Below, one piece after another: positions 44,203 through 54,600 of a stretch of 64,000 nucleotides of DNA (positions within the stretch are counted from its first letter, which is position 1; every line of letters begins with the position of its first letter). The notes below the pieces were generated by a model. The model was given only the letters and a program-made list of their open reading frames with translations. It was not told the DNA's origin and ran no database searches. The DNA is taken from contig NZ_CP040098.1 in assembly GCF_005377625.1 (NCBI RefSeq), positions 2,965,279-3,029,278 of the forward strand, read 5' to 3'. The DNA comes from Desulfoglaeba alkanexedens ALDC. Its GTDB lineage: Bacteria > Desulfobacterota > Syntrophobacteria > Syntrophobacterales > DSM-9756. Both the position numbers and the translations under genes were made by a program.

Positions 44203-44832
44203 TCAAGTGCCGGATGGGTGCGGGTGGGCCTCCACCCAGCCGGCCACCAAGTCCACGGCGGCCTGGAGCGGGATTTTGCTGAGGTTGAGCACCAGGTGGT
44301 AGAGGTGGGCGTCGTCCCAGGAACGGTTGAAGTAGTGCTCGATGTATGTCGCCGATTCCCGTTCTTCGCGGTCGATCAACTCCCTGGCCGAGCGTTCGTC
44401 CATGTCGAAATGGGTTCTGAGCCAGCGAACGCGGTCTTCGATCCGCTTGACGAGGCGCAGGTGAAGGGCGTCCGGGTGATCCTCCAGGATGCACTGGGCG
44501 CCCCACCCAAAGATGATGACGTTCCCCTCTTCGGCGACCTTCTTCACCAGGTTCACGGTGACTTGGTGGTAGGCCTGGTCGTCCAGCCGGCCGTAGGATC
44601 GATCGACGATGCGTTGCACCACGGTGGACGTGTAGCGGTCGATGAGGCGCAGGAGCCTGGATTCCCGTTCCTTCTGGAAGCTGAGGGCTTCGGTTTCGGA
44701 AAGGTTAAGTTCCTGAGCGGCGGCGGCCACGATCTGCTTGTCCAGGATGGAATAGCCCAGGCGGTCCGAAAGGCTGCGAGCGAAATCTTCGCTTTCAGAC
44801 GCGAATTCCTTGCTGACCGTGACGACGGGCAT
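44203..44832 (-). CDS. Cytidylate kinase-like family protein
   Basis: A 209-residue protein of the cytidylate-kinase-like group (PF13189 type). It starts MPVVTVSKEFASESEDFARS, where true cytidylate kinases have a Gly-rich P-loop (G-P-x-G-x-G-K-S/T). It continues LGYSILDKQIVAAAAQE, VIIFGWGAQCIL and a C-terminal YHLVLNLSKIPLQAAVDLV. The family is frequent in Deltaproteobacteria; substrate unknown. Here the phosphate-binding loop is noticeably reduced (no GSGG), so kinase activity is doubtful. ATG 44832 preceded by AGGAGG. Confidence 0.8.
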   Translation of the reverse strand: MPVVTVSKEFASESEDFARSLSDRLGYSILDKQIVAAAAQELNLSETEALSFQKERESRLLRLIDRYTSTVVQRIVDRSYGRLDDQAYHQVTVNLVKKVAEEGNVIIFGWGAQCILEDHPDALHLRLVKRIEDRVRWLRTHFDMDERSARELIDREERESATYIEHYFNRSWDDAHLYHLVLNLSKIPLQAAVDLVAGWVEAHPHPSGT

Positions 44833-44913
44833 GAGGCGCCTCCTGGGCTTCGACGGCGGGGAGTGCCGGCTTGCCCGGCACACAAAGTCTTTCCTTGGAA
44901 GAACTTTTATGCA

Positions 44914-44941
44914 ATTATATCAAATCTTATGACCCAGTCCA
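44914..44941 (-). promoter_or_regulatory. Possible promoter of the cytidylate-kinase-like gene
   Basis: Minus strand TATAAT (44914-44919, perfect -10) with TGGACT 16 bp upstream (44936-44941, weak -35). About 80 bp upstream of the start. Confidence 0.45.
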
Positions 44942-45106
44942 GGGACAAGACCCGAAGGCTTCTTTCGGGGCGATTCCACAGACCAAGACTTGTTTGTATC
45001 GGATAGGTGGCGGTTGAGGTGGAACGGCGGGGGAGCGGGGAGATCGACGGCCGGGGAACGCGCCGGTGGAAGCATTGGACGATGAAGGATTGCGGCGGTA
45101 AAGACG

Positions 45107-46456
45107 ATGTTCGATAATCTTTCCGGAAAGTTGCAGAAAGTCTTCAAACACCTCAGGGGCCAGGGGAAGCTCACCGAGGAAAATATCCAGGAGGCCCTTC
45201 GGGAAGTCCGGCTGGCGCTTCTGGAAGCGGACGTCCATTACAAAGTGGCGCGGGATTTCGTCAAGGGGATCGCTGAACGGGCGGTGGGCCGGGAGGTGAT
45301 GCAGAGTCTCACGCCGGGCCAGCAGGTCATCAAGATCGTGAACGACGCGCTCACGGACCTCATGGGCGGAAGCGCCGAGCCGCTCCGATTGGCGGGCAAG
45401 CCTCCTCTGGCGGTCATGCTGGTGGGGCTTCAGGGGTCCGGCAAGACGACCACGGCGGGCAAGCTGGCGCTACGGCTTTCCCGAGACAAGCGCCGCCCCT
45501 GCCTTGTGCCGGTGGATGTGTACCGGCCGGCGGCTATCGACCAGTTGAAGACGCTCGCCGGGCAGCTGGGGCTCCCGGTCTATCCGTCCAAGACGGACCA
45601 GCGGCCGGAAGACATCGCCCGGGAAGCCTTGGCCTTCGCTTCCCGCGAAGGCTGCGACACGCTCCTGGTGGACACGGCCGGCCGGCTCCACGTGGACGAT
45701 GAGCTGATGGCCGAACTGGAGCGCTTGAAGAAGATCCTTTCGCCGGCGGAGATTCTCCTGGTGGCCGATGCCATGACGGGCCAGGACGCCGTCCAGGTGG
45801 CTTCCAGCTTCAATGAACGGCTCGGCGTTTCGGGGGTCGTGCTCACCAAGCTCGACGGCGACGCCCGGGGCGGCGCCGCTCTATCCATCCGAGCGGTCAC
45901 GGGATGTCCCATCAAGTTCGTGGGTGTGGGCGAAAAACTCGACGCCCTGGAGGTCTTCCATCCGGACCGGATGAGTTCGCGGATCCTGGGGATGGGCGAT
46001 GTGCTGACCATCGTCGAAAAGGCCCAGGAAGCCTTCGATGAACGGCAGGCCGCGGAAATGGCCCGCAAGTTCAAGGAAGACACCTTCAGCCTGGAAGATT
46101 TCCGGGATCAGCTGCGCCAGATCAAGAAGCTGGGTTCCCTGGAACAGATCCTGGAGATGCTCCCGGGCATGGGCGCGATGAAGGAACTCAAGAAAATGCA
46201 GGTGGACGAGAAGGAACTGGTCCGGACGGAAGCCATCATCAATTCCATGACCCGGCAGGAACGGCTGAACGCGGAGATTTTGAACGCCAGCCGAAAGCGG
46301 CGCATCGCGGCGGGAAGCGGCACATCGGTCCAGGAAGTGAACCGGCTCATCAAGAGCTATAACGAAGCGCGCCGGATGATGCGCCAGATGATGGGCGGAG
46401 GCGTCACTCGGAAGAAGCCCAAGAAGCGCCGGGCCAAGACATTTTTCCCTTTTTAA
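45107..46456 (+). CDS. ffh: Signal recognition particle protein Ffh
   Basis: A 449-residue SRP54 protein. It has an N-terminal four-helix bundle (MFDNLSGKLQKVFKHLRGQG), a G domain with P-loop GLQGSGKTT near residue 107, DVYRPAAIDQL and DTAGRLHVD, and a Met-rich M domain with the SRP-RNA-binding MPGMGAMKELKKM and TRQERLNAEIL-x-x-SRKRRIAAGSG region. It binds signal sequences of nascent membrane proteins and targets them to FtsY. It heads the conserved ffh-rpsP-khpA-rimM-trmD-rplS run. No 4.5S RNA gene was recognised nearby. Confidence 0.97.
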   Translation: MFDNLSGKLQKVFKHLRGQGKLTEENIQEALREVRLALLEADVHYKVARDFVKGIAERAVGREVMQSLTPGQQVIKIVNDALTDLMGGSAEPLRLAGKPPLAVMLVGLQGSGKTTTAGKLALRLSRDKRRPCLVPVDVYRPAAIDQLKTLAGQLGLPVYPSKTDQRPEDIAREALAFASREGCDTLLVDTAGRLHVDDELMAELERLKKILSPAEILLVADAMTGQDAVQVASSFNERLGVSGVVLTKLDGDARGGAALSIRAVTGCPIKFVGVGEKLDALEVFHPDRMSSRILGMGDVLTIVEKAQEAFDERQAAEMARKFKEDTFSLEDFRDQLRQIKKLGSLEQILEMLPGMGAMKELKKMQVDEKELVRTEAIINSMTRQERLNAEILNASRKRRIAAGSGTSVQEVNRLIKSYNEARRMMRQMMGGGVTRKKPKKRRAKTFFPF

Positions 46457-46545
46457 ATGGGAGCGGATGGAGTAGAAAAACAGAATTTGCTTTGGCAGGT
46501 GTTGGCAATCATGCAGGTTCTTGAACAGGAGGTAACACGTTCGCT

Positions 46546-46806
46546 ATGCCGGTACGCATTCGTTTGGCTCGACGAGGGAGCAAGAAACGGCCTTTTTATT
46601 CCATCGTGGTGACCCATTCCGAGGCCCCGCGTGACGGTCGCTTTATTGAACGCATTGGCACGTACAACCCGCTGACGGACCCCGCTGCGGTCACGTTCAA
46701 GACCGATCGGCTCGACTACTGGCTTCAGCAGGGCGCTCAACCCACGGATACTGTGCGCAGCTTGATTCGCAGGCACACCGACCGGGCTGTGCCACAGGCC
46801 TCCTGA
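46546..46806 (+). CDS. rpsP: 30S ribosomal protein S16
   Basis: An 86-residue ribosomal protein starting [20 protein letters not shown], with [20 protein letters not shown] and the [16 protein letters not shown] end typical of S16. Preceded by AGGAGG. Follows ffh by 89 bp and is followed by khpA. Confidence 0.98.
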   Translation: MPVRIRLARRGSKKRPFYSIVVTHSEAPRDGRFIERIGTYNPLTDPAAVTFKTDRLDYWLQQGAQPTDTVRSLIRRHTDRAVPQAS

Positions 46807-46855
46807 GGCCTCCTGAAGGTCGACGATTTGCGGCGCAGAGCAGGTGGAGGGGAGC

Positions 46856-47089
46856 ATGTTGAAGGAACTGATTGAGTACATGGCGCGGGCTCTGGTGGAT
46901 CAACCTGAGCAGGTGAGGGTTTCCGAGATCGAAGGCGAACAGACCTCTGTGATCGAGCTGCGCGTGGCCAAGGAAGATCTGGGGAAGGTCATCGGAAAAC
47001 AGGGGCGGACCGCCCGTGCGATGCGGACCATCCTGAGCGCCGCGTCAACGAAGATCCGAAAGCGGGCCGTGCTGGAGATCATCGAATAG
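46856..47089 (+). CDS. khpA: KH-domain RNA-binding protein KhpA
   Basis: A 77-residue single KH domain: [19 protein letters not shown], then [20 protein letters not shown] (GxxG in IGKQGR), then [20 protein letters not shown]. Located between rpsP and rimM as usual. The ATG 46856 with GGAGGGG just upstream is preferred over a GTG 12 bp earlier. A paralogue lies at 25209-25454. Confidence 0.95.
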   Translation: MLKELIEYMARALVDQPEQVRVSEIEGEQTSVIELRVAKEDLGKVIGKQGRTARAMRTILSAASTKIRKRAVLEIIE

Positions 47090-47093
47090 GAGC

Positions 47094-47621
47094 ATGGATG
47101 AGCGGGTTTGGGTTCCTGTCGGGAAGGTGACCCGCGCCCACGGGGTGCGGGGCGATGTGAAGATTTTACCTTACGGGGACACCCTGGCGGGATTCCAGGC
47201 GGGCGGGAAAATGCACGTCCGCGTGGCGGGTTTCCATGCGCTGCGCACGTTGACGCTCACCCGGATCAGGCCCCACGGCAGGTTCCTGCTCGCCGGATTC
47301 GAAGAATTGCCGAATCCGGAAGCCGCCGCGGCCATCGTCGGCGGTGAGATCGTCCTTTCGGAAGACCACCTGCCTCCCACAGACGAAGGGGAATACTACA
47401 CATACCAGCTGATCGGCCTCTCGGTCGAAACGACGGCGGGCATCCCCGTGGGGACGCTTCGAGCCGTTTTCGATGCTGGAAGCCACGATATCTACGTCGT
47501 GGCAGGACGGCACGGAAAGGAAGTGCTCATCCCGGCGGTGGAAGACGTGGTCACGGAAGTGGACCTGGGCCGGCGGCGGATGGTGATCGACCCGCCGGAG
47601 GGTTTGATCGATGATCTTTGA
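47094..47621 (+). CDS. rimM: 16S rRNA processing protein RimM
   Basis: A 175-residue protein with an N-terminal RimM barrel ([20 protein letters not shown]) and a C-terminal PRC-barrel ([20 protein letters not shown] ... [15 protein letters not shown]-like). Needed for maturation of the 30S 3' domain; binds S19. Starts 4 bp after khpA, and its end overlaps trmD by 11 bp. Confidence 0.96.
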   Translation: MDERVWVPVGKVTRAHGVRGDVKILPYGDTLAGFQAGGKMHVRVAGFHALRTLTLTRIRPHGRFLLAGFEELPNPEAAAAIVGGEIVLSEDHLPPTDEGEYYTYQLIGLSVETTAGIPVGTLRAVFDAGSHDIYVVAGRHGKEVLIPAVEDVVTEVDLGRRRMVIDPPEGLIDDL

Positions 47622-48375
47622 CATCCTGACGCTCTTTCCGGCGATGTTCGCCTCGCCCTTCGAAGAAAGCATCCTCGGCAAGGCGCGGGCGCGCGGACTC
47701 GTCACGGTTCGCGTTCACAATATCCGGGATCATGCGGAGGACCGGCACCAGATGGCCGACGATCGGCCTTTCGGTGGCGGCGAGGGCATGATCATGAAGC
47801 CGGAGCCCGTGGTGAAGGCGCTGGAAGCGGTCCGTGCGGAAGGACCGCCTGCGGTGGCCGTGCTGCTTTCCCCCCAAGGGGAGCTGTTTTCGCAGTCGCT
47901 TGCGTGGGAATTCAGCCGACTGGAGCGACTCATCCTGATCTGCGGGCGGTACGAAGGCGTCGACGAACGGGTGGTTCACTTCGTGGACCGGGAGGTTTCC
48001 ATCGGCGATTACATACTGACCGGCGGCGAACTGGCCGCCATGGTGGTGGTGGACGCCGCGGCACGGCTTATCCCCGGGGTGCTGGGAAACACGGCTTCGC
48101 CGGAAGCGGAGTCGTTCCGGGAGCCCATCCTGGAATATCCCCAATACACGCGTCCTCGGGAGTTCCGGGGGCTTCGGGTGCCGGAAGTGTTGCTTTCCGG
48201 GGATCACGAGGCGGTTCGCAGGTGGCGGCGGGCCGAGGCACTCCGCCGCACCCGCATCCGGCGCCCCGATCTCTTTTCGCGCTTGAAACTCAGCGACGAA
48301 GACCGGCGGCTGCTCCAGGCGGCCGAGAGTGAAGACGATTCAGGAGATCAGCATGCCAGGGAAGTCATCGGCTAG
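47611..48375 (+). CDS. trmD: tRNA (guanine-N1)-methyltransferase TrmD
   Basis: A 254-residue SPOUT methyltransferase starting [20 protein letters not shown]. The trefoil-knot SAM site is [15 protein letters not shown], and the [17 protein letters not shown] and [20 protein letters not shown] segments are TrmD hallmarks. Methylates G37 of tRNAs reading CNN codons, preventing frameshifts. Coupled to rimM upstream by an 11-bp overlap and to the next gene by a 23-bp overlap. Confidence 0.98.
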   Translation: MIFDILTLFPAMFASPFEESILGKARARGLVTVRVHNIRDHAEDRHQMADDRPFGGGEGMIMKPEPVVKALEAVRAEGPPAVAVLLSPQGELFSQSLAWEFSRLERLILICGRYEGVDERVVHFVDREVSIGDYILTGGELAAMVVVDAAARLIPGVLGNTASPEAESFREPILEYPQYTRPREFRGLRVPEVLLSGDHEAVRRWRRAEALRRTRIRRPDLFSRLKLSDEDRRLLQAAESEDDSGDQHAREVIG

Positions 48376-48952
48376 TTCCGGCCCGAGCCTCTACCTGGCG
48401 CTGGTCCATTTTCCCGTGCTCAACCGGAAGGGCGAGTGCATCGCGTCGGCTCTCACCAATCTGGACCTCCACGATCTGGCGCGTCTCGCCTGCACCTATG
48501 ACCTCCCGGCCTGCTTTGTGGCGACGCCGCTCCGGGATCAGCGGGACCTGGCCGAGCGGCTGATGGGTCACTGGCGGTCGGACATCGCGAAAACGCTGCA
48601 TCCGGACCGCGAAAGGGCTCTGCGGCGCCTCCGGCTGGTGGACAGCGTGGAGGCCGCCGTTGCGGCCGTGGAACGGGAATGCGGGGCGGCGCCTCTGGTG
48701 TGGGCTACCACCGCAAGGGAGAGCCCGACCAGCGTGGCACCCGTGGACGCTTGCAAACAGGTCATGGACAGCGGCCGGCCGGGCTTGTTGCTGCTCGGGA
48801 CCGGCTGGGGCCTGGCCCCGGAAATGCTCCAGAAGTGTGACGGTGTGATTCGCCCCATCCGGGGGCGCAACGGATACAATCACCTGTCGGTAAGATGTGC
48901 GGCGGCGATCTTGATCGACAGGTTTTTTGCTGCTATAGACACAGGTTCGTGA
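48353..48952 (+). CDS. SPOUT-class RNA methyltransferase (Methyltrn_RNA_4 / TrmD-associated)
   Basis: A 199-residue protein starting [10 protein letters not shown], with [60 protein letters not shown] and [20 protein letters not shown]. The last two fit the SAM-binding trefoil knot ([15 protein letters not shown]-x-A). This family is regularly found after trmD in Deltaproteobacteria; its RNA target is unknown. The ATG 48353 with CAGGAG upstream is preferred over a GTG at 48329. Followed by rplS. Confidence 0.85.
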   Translation: MPGKSSASSGPSLYLALVHFPVLNRKGECIASALTNLDLHDLARLACTYDLPACFVATPLRDQRDLAERLMGHWRSDIAKTLHPDRERALRRLRLVDSVEAAVAAVERECGAAPLVWATTARESPTSVAPVDACKQVMDSGRPGLLLLGTGWGLAPEMLQKCDGVIRPIRGRNGYNHLSVRCAAAILIDRFFAAIDTGS

Positions 48953-49004
48953 ACGGAACGTTCGATGGATCTGTACGACTTGATTTGAGCTTGGGGAGGA
49001 TACC

Positions 49005-49352
49005 ATGGCTTTCAACGTGATTGAGAACCTCGAAAAAGAATCGATGCGGCTCGACATTCCCGCCTTCCGGGCCGGGGACACGGTCAAGGTGCACGTGAAG
49101 ATCCGCGAAGGCGACAAGGAACGGATCCAGGTCTTCGAAGGGGTCGTGATCCGGCGTCACCGGGGAAACATGGGAGCCACCTTCACGGTGCGCAAGGTTT
49201 CTTACGGTGTAGGCGTGGAAAGGATTTTTCCGCTGCATTCGCCTCAGATCGACCGTATCGAAGTGGTTCGCCGCGGCCGCGTGCGCCGGGCGCGCCTGTA
49301 CTACCTACGGGATCGGGTCGGAAAGGCGGCGAGGATCCGGGAGCGGCGCTAG
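49005..49352 (+). CDS. rplS: 50S ribosomal protein L19
   Basis: A 115-residue protein containing [60 protein letters not shown] and the basic end of L19. ATG preceded by GGGGAGG. Its stop overlaps the GTG of rnhB by one base. Confidence 0.98.
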   Translation: MAFNVIENLEKESMRLDIPAFRAGDTVKVHVKIREGDKERIQVFEGVVIRRHRGNMGATFTVRKVSYGVGVERIFPLHSPQIDRIEVVRRGRVRRARLYYLRDRVGKAARIRERR

Positions 49353-49996
49353 TGCAGCTGCGTCTTTTTGGAGCCCCGCCGGCGGACGGTTTGGCCTTCG
49401 AGGCCCAAGCCCGCCGGCGGGGCTTTCGTTTGGTGGCGGGCCTGGATGAAGCAGGCCGAGGCCCCCTGGCCGGCCCCGTGGTGGCCGCCGCCGTCATCCT
49501 TCCCAGCGATTGGAAGGCGGAGGCCGTCAAGGATTCGAAACAGCTTTCCCAGGCTCAACGGGAGCGGCTCGACCGGGTCATCCGCACCAAAGCCGTTTCC
49601 GTGGGAGTCGGCGTGGTGGAGCCCGCGGAAATCGACCGCCTGAACATCCTGCAGGCCACGTTCAAGGCCATGGCGGCCGCGGTCGCGGAACTTTCGCCCC
49701 CGCCGGATTGCCTCCTCATCGACGGTCCCTACAGCCTCCCTTTGCCGCTGCCGCAGAAGGGCATCCCCGGCGGCGACCGGAAGAGCCTTTCCATCGCGGC
49801 GGCATCCATTGTGGCCAAGGTCTACCGGGACCGCCTCATGGAAGCCTATCACGCCCGGTATCCCGCCTACGCCTTTCGGGTAAACAAAGGCTACGCCACC
49901 CGCGCACACCTGGAAGCCTTGAAGCGCCACGGCCCCTGCGCCATCCACCGCCTCACCTTTCGCGGGGTCCGGGAATGCGGTCCCGAGCCGGGCTGA
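49352..49996 (+). CDS. rnhB: Ribonuclease HII
   Basis: A 214-residue RNase HII. The catalytic motif DEAGRGPLAGPVVAAAV (DEAGRG near 32-37) provides Asp-Glu; later acidic residues are in LLIDGPYSLP and the A-S-I-V-A-K-V-x-R-D motif is present (AAASIVAKVYRDRLM). Removes RNA from RNA-DNA hybrids and single ribonucleotides from DNA. Starts at a GTG translationally coupled to rplS. Confidence 0.96.
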   Translation: MQLRLFGAPPADGLAFEAQARRRGFRLVAGLDEAGRGPLAGPVVAAAVILPSDWKAEAVKDSKQLSQAQRERLDRVIRTKAVSVGVGVVEPAEIDRLNILQATFKAMAAAVAELSPPPDCLLIDGPYSLPLPLPQKGIPGGDRKSLSIAAASIVAKVYRDRLMEAYHARYPAYAFRVNKGYATRAHLEALKRHGPCAIHRLTFRGVRECGPEPG

Positions 49997-50258
49997 GCGG
50001 TTCCGCCCGCCCTCGGGCAGATGGGAGGTGGGGCGGCGCATTGGGGTTTGTTCATCGCGGCGAGGGCGCCGCTCCCACAACCACTCATGTCCTGTAGGAG
50101 CCGGTTTGCCGGCGATCTCGATCGCGGGCAAGCCCGCTCCTACAGAACCCAGAACCCAGAACCCAGAACCCAGAACCTCATCAGAGCCCGACTTTTATGA
50201 GCTTGTTTCTGGACAGGCCCTATAACAGGCTCCGCCGTCACGGGAGGGACGCCTCGGG
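49997..50258. repeat. Repeat-filled gap between rnhB and yraN
   Basis: Positions 50047-50080 carry the inverted TTCATCGCGGCGAGGGCGCC repeat; 50092-50142 a GCCGGC-family repeat (GTAGGAGCCGGTTTGCCGGC ... CGCGGGCAAGCCCGCTCCTA); 50144-50178 five tandem AGAACCC heptamers; and 50179-50222 a segment (CATCAGAGCCCGACTTTTAT, GAGCTTGTTTCTGGACAG) related to 14870-14911. No gene supported. Confidence 0.8.
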
Positions 50259-50630
50259 ATGCACAATCGACGAGCCGTGGGACAGGAAGGTGAAGCGCTG
50301 GCCGCTTCTTACCTGAAAGAGCGTGGAATGCGCATCGTGGATCGAAACGTCCGCTGCGCGCTGGGAGAAATCGACCTGGTGGGCCTGGACGGCGATACCA
50401 TCGTCTTCGTGGAAGTGCGTACGCGATTGTCTTTGGTGAAGGGGAGCGCCAAAGAATCGATCACGGCGGGAAAGCGGCGCCGCCTGGTGCGGCTCGCACA
50501 GTGGTACCTTAAGGGGAAGCGTTGGGAGAACCGGTCGGCGCGTTTCGATGTGGTGGCCGTCACCTGGATCGGGGAGATGCCGGAACTTGATTGGATTCCC
50601 AACGCCTTCGACGCGTTCGGCTGCCGATGA
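50259..50630 (+). CDS. yraN: UPF0102 (YraN-like) nuclease-fold protein
   Basis: A 123-residue restriction-endonuclease-fold protein: GQEGEALAASYLKERGMRIV, GEIDLVGLDGDTIVFVEVRT (Asp and E-V-R catalytic-like core) and RFDVVAVTW. Function unproven; commonly found beside rnhB and rsmI as here. Stop lies 17 bp before rsmI. Confidence 0.93.
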   Translation: MHNRRAVGQEGEALAASYLKERGMRIVDRNVRCALGEIDLVGLDGDTIVFVEVRTRLSLVKGSAKESITAGKRRRLVRLAQWYLKGKRWENRSARFDVVAVTWIGEMPELDWIPNAFDAFGCR

Positions 50631-50646
50631 TCGCCGGAGCCCGATT

Positions 50647-51492
50647 GTGCTGCAAGGGACGCTTTACATCGTTGCAACCCCCATCGGAAACCTGGGGGAC
50701 ATCACGCTTCGAGCTCTCGAGACGCTGAAAGGCGTCGATGCGATCGTTGCCGAAGACACCCGCCGCACTCGGAAACTCCTGACACACTACGACATTCACA
50801 AGCCTCTGGTCAGCTACCACGAACACAACGCGCGGAAGCGGGAACCGGAACTCATCGCCCGCCTGCAGAGCGGTCGGTCGCTGGCCCTGGTGACCGATGC
50901 GGGGACACCCGGCATTTCGGACCCGGGGGAGCATTTGGTACGGAAAGCGATTGAAGCGGGCCTTTCCGTGGCGGTGGTTCCGGGTCCGAGCGCCGTGACG
51001 GCGGCCCTGGTGATTTCCGGCCTGCCGCCTCAGCCCTTCGCCTTCTTGGGATTTGCGCCGGTGAAGGGCCGGGCGCGGTCGGATTTCTTCGCCGGCGTTG
51101 CGGGCCTTCCGATGACGCTCGTCCTTTACGAAGCCCCTCAGCGCCTTTTGAGGTCCCTGGAGGACATGTACCGCCACTGGGGAAACCGCCGGATCGCCGT
51201 GGCCCGGGAACTGACCAAGCGGTTCGAGGAAGTCTACCGCGGCGATATTCGGGGAGCTCTGGAGCATTTTCAGGGGGAAGTCCGTGGCGAGTTCACGCTG
51301 GTGATCGATGGATACCGGGGGGAGGCTGAGGCGGTCCGGTCTCTGGAACTGTGGCGCGAAGAACTACGCCGACTTTTGGAGTCCGGAATGAGCATCCGGG
51401 AGGCCGCCGCTCATACGGCGAAGACCTTTCGGCTCCCGAAAAACGCGGTCTATCGGGCGGCGCTGGAACTGGCCGGCGGCGTGAAGGAGTGA
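50647..51492 (+). CDS. rsmI: 16S rRNA (cytidine-2'-O)-methyltransferase RsmI
   Basis: A 281-residue tetrapyrrole-methylase-fold enzyme: LYIVATPIGNLGDITLRALE, VDAIVAEDTRRTRKLLTHYD, LVTDAGTPGISDPG, VPGPSAVTAALVISGLPPQP, and a C-terminal HTH-like tail. It 2'-O-methylates C1402 of 16S rRNA. The GTG at 50647 with GGAG upstream is the expected start; the in-frame extension to 50548 is a yraN shadow. Confidence 0.96.
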   Translation: MLQGTLYIVATPIGNLGDITLRALETLKGVDAIVAEDTRRTRKLLTHYDIHKPLVSYHEHNARKREPELIARLQSGRSLALVTDAGTPGISDPGEHLVRKAIEAGLSVAVVPGPSAVTAALVISGLPPQPFAFLGFAPVKGRARSDFFAGVAGLPMTLVLYEAPQRLLRSLEDMYRHWGNRRIAVARELTKRFEEVYRGDIRGALEHFQGEVRGEFTLVIDGYRGEAEAVRSLELWREELRRLLESGMSIREAAAHTAKTFRLPKNAVYRAALELAGGVKE

Positions 51493-51657
51493 CCGGCGGC
51501 GTTTTGCCCGCGAGCCCACCCCTCACGGTTTCCATTGGGAAAGCCTTAAATTTCAACCGGTTTTCTGCCGATTGTTAAAACAACTGCCGTGTTGTCGGAA
51601 TGCCTCAGCTCCCGGTGCTGCTTTGCTGAGCAACCCTCGAGATCCAGGGAGGTGTGA

Positions 51658-54600
51658 ATGGCGGCATCAAGACCGTTGGCCATGATCGTTTATCGATACT
51701 TGCTTCCGAGACTTGTGGCCATAGGGTGCCTGCTGATGATGTTGGCCGGATGCCTGCTGGGCTGGTATCAGTATCGTGCCGGTCGCGAGACTCACCTGGA
51801 GTTGGCCCGGTCTGTAGCGGCGACCACGGAGCTCTACGTCCGCAGCGCCCAGAACATGCTCGAAGGCCTGGCCCTGTTTCAGCCGGACGAGGTCGAGATT
51901 CTTCCGCGGCTCTTGAACAACCTCTACAACGCCTCCCCGTGCTTTCAACGCCTGTCCTGGGTGGATGCCCGGGGAACGTTGCGGGCTTCCATCCCGGAAA
52001 CGAAGGTTGCCCAGGCTGTTGTCGAACCGGTGAAGATACTTCTGGAATCCCCCACGCTGCTCACCTACGTGAGCCCCGCCTTCCGCTCGCCGCTCACCGG
52101 GCGCCGGACGGTGAGCGTGGGGCATACCATGTTTTCGGGAGGAGCGGTGTTTGGGGAGCTCAACCTGGATGCGCTGGAAGGCCAGCTCAGCGCGCTTCAC
52201 GATGTGTCCGACGGCTGGGTGGTGGTGGCCGACCGGCAGGGGAACATCCTGGCCGGCCTGGGACGGCCGGCCGCCTCGGAAGTCGGAGCCGGGGGGATCG
52301 GAGAGTTGATCGAAAAGATCCATGCAGCGGAAGGCCCGGTGTGCGAATTCGTCAGGGCGGGAGATCGGACCTATCTCGCCGCCGGAAGCCGCCTCGCCAA
52401 ACCCGATTGGCTCGTCGTTGTGGCCACACCGGCATCCTCGCTCTTTCAACCAGTCATGAAGACGGGCGGCATCACCATGGCCGCCTTCATTCTCTTCGTG
52501 GGGCTTTTCGCCGTCGCCACCAAGCGCTTGCTGGACCGGTTGATCGTCCGGCCGCTGCACTACTTTTCGGAATCCCTGCCGAAGGTGGCCACAGGCGGAG
52601 AAGGTATTTCCTGGGACGGAAGCCGGGTCCGGGTCCAGGAGCTCCAGGTCATGGACCGAAAGTTCATTGAGATGGCCGGCATCCTGCGCCAGCGCGAAAA
52701 CGAGCTGCTCCGGAAAACGGAAGAACAGGAGATCCTTCTCGCCAACATGGAGGGCCAGGTCTGGTTCCTCAAAGATCCGGAGACCTACGGCGCCGTGAAC
52801 CGGGCGCGGGCGATTTTTCTGGGTCGTGACGCGACGGAGCTGGCGGGCGGAGCCCTGAGTCAGTTCCATGGGGCCGACGAGCTGGAAACGGTGATCGAGC
52901 GAAACCGGGAGGTGTTCGAGCGGGGTGAGCCCCTGAGGACGGTGGAGTGGTGCCGCAACGGCGACGGAGAAGTGCGGCTGCTGGCCGTCACGCGTTCGCC
53001 GAAACTGGCCGGTGACGGCAGAGTGGAATACGTGGTCTGCTCGGCCGTTGACATTACGGAACACCGGCGCGCCCGGGAGGAACTGGAACAGGCTCTGGCT
53101 GCGGTGGAAAAGACCAACGAGCAGTTGGAAAAGGCCATCGAGCACGCCAACCGGCTGGCTTTGGAGGCGGAATTGGCCAACCAGGCGAAGAGCCAATTTC
53201 TGGCCAACATGAGCCATGAAATCCGGACGCCCATGAACGGCGTCTTGGGCATGGCCCGACTGCTCCAGGACACCCCCTTGAACGCCGAACAGCGCGAATA
53301 TGTCCGCATCGTGCAAAGCAGCGCCGATAACCTGCTTTGCATCATAAACGATATCTTGGATTACTCGAAGATCGAAGCGGGAAAGCTGGAACTGGAGGAG
53401 ACGGACTTCGATCTTCGCACGACGGTGGAAGACGTGGCCGAAAGCCTGGCCTTTCGAGCTCACGAAAAGGGCCTCGAACTGGCTTGCCTCATTCACCACG
53501 ACGTCCCCTCGCAGCTGCGGGGCGATCCGTGGCGGCTGCGCCAGGTCCTGCTGAATCTGGCGGGAAACGCCGTCAAGTTCACTGAAAAGGGTGAGGTGGT
53601 CATCCGCGTCACCCTGGAAAGTGAGCGCGAAGAAGAGACCGAAGTCCGCTTTTCGGTCACCGACACGGGCATCGGGATTCCCCCCGATCGCCGGAGCGCC
53701 CTCTTCCAGTCCTTCACACAGGTGGACGCCTCCATCACGAGAAAATACGGCGGGACCGGGCTGGGACTCGCCATTTCCAAGGGCCTCGCTGAAATGATGG
53801 GGGGGCGTATCGGCGTGGAAAGTGAGCCCGGGAAGGGTTCCGTCTTTTGGTTTACGGCCGTTTTTCGAAAGCAGCGTCGCTGTGCGGGTCCCCCGCCCTT
53901 ACTACCGGAAGAGCTGTGCCGGCATCGGGTCCTGGTGGTGGACGACAACACGACCAACCGCTTCGTGATCGGCGAGATGCTCCGAACCTGGGGATTTCGG
54001 TTCGAAGAGGCGAAAGACGGCTTGGAGGCGCTGGAGCGGCTGGAGGAAGGCCGGCGCGTGGGGGATCCTTTTTCCATCGCCCTGCTCGACATGCAGATGC
54101 CCGGCATGGACGGCGCGGCCCTCAGCCGGAAAATCCGGCTCACGCCGAGCGGGCGGGATCTTCCCCTTGTGCTGTTGAGTTCCATCGGTGCAGACGAGCG
54201 CGAGTTGGGCCTTGAAAAAGGCGACTTCAACGCGACCCTTCCAAAACCGGTGAAGTATTCCAGGCTGTACGACTGCCTGGCCATGCTGATTGGAGAAAGG
54301 GTCTTCGGCGATTCCTGCGCCTTTGTGCGCAAGGACGAGACGCCGCCCTGTCGGGAAACCCCGGTGGCGGAGTGCCGGATCCTCTTGGCGGAGGACAACC
54401 CCATCAACCGGAAGGTGGCCCTGGGGATTCTCAGAAAGATGGGCTACGAGGCGGTTGCCGTAAACAACGGCAAGGAGGCGGTGGCGGCCCTTTCCGAAAC
54501 GCCCTACGACCTGGTCCTCATGGATATCCAGATGCCGGAAATGGACGGCCTGGAAGCGACCCGGATCATCCGGGAAGGGCGGGCTCCGGTTCTGGATCCT

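Noticed and set aside
44884-45106. 4.5S SRP RNA gene upstream of ffh
   Set aside because: The conserved GGAAGCAGCC-type tetraloop region of SRP RNA was not found.
51667-53499. A 610-codon reading frame on the minus strand
   Set aside because: It lies opposite the hybrid kinase and carries no recognisable domain.
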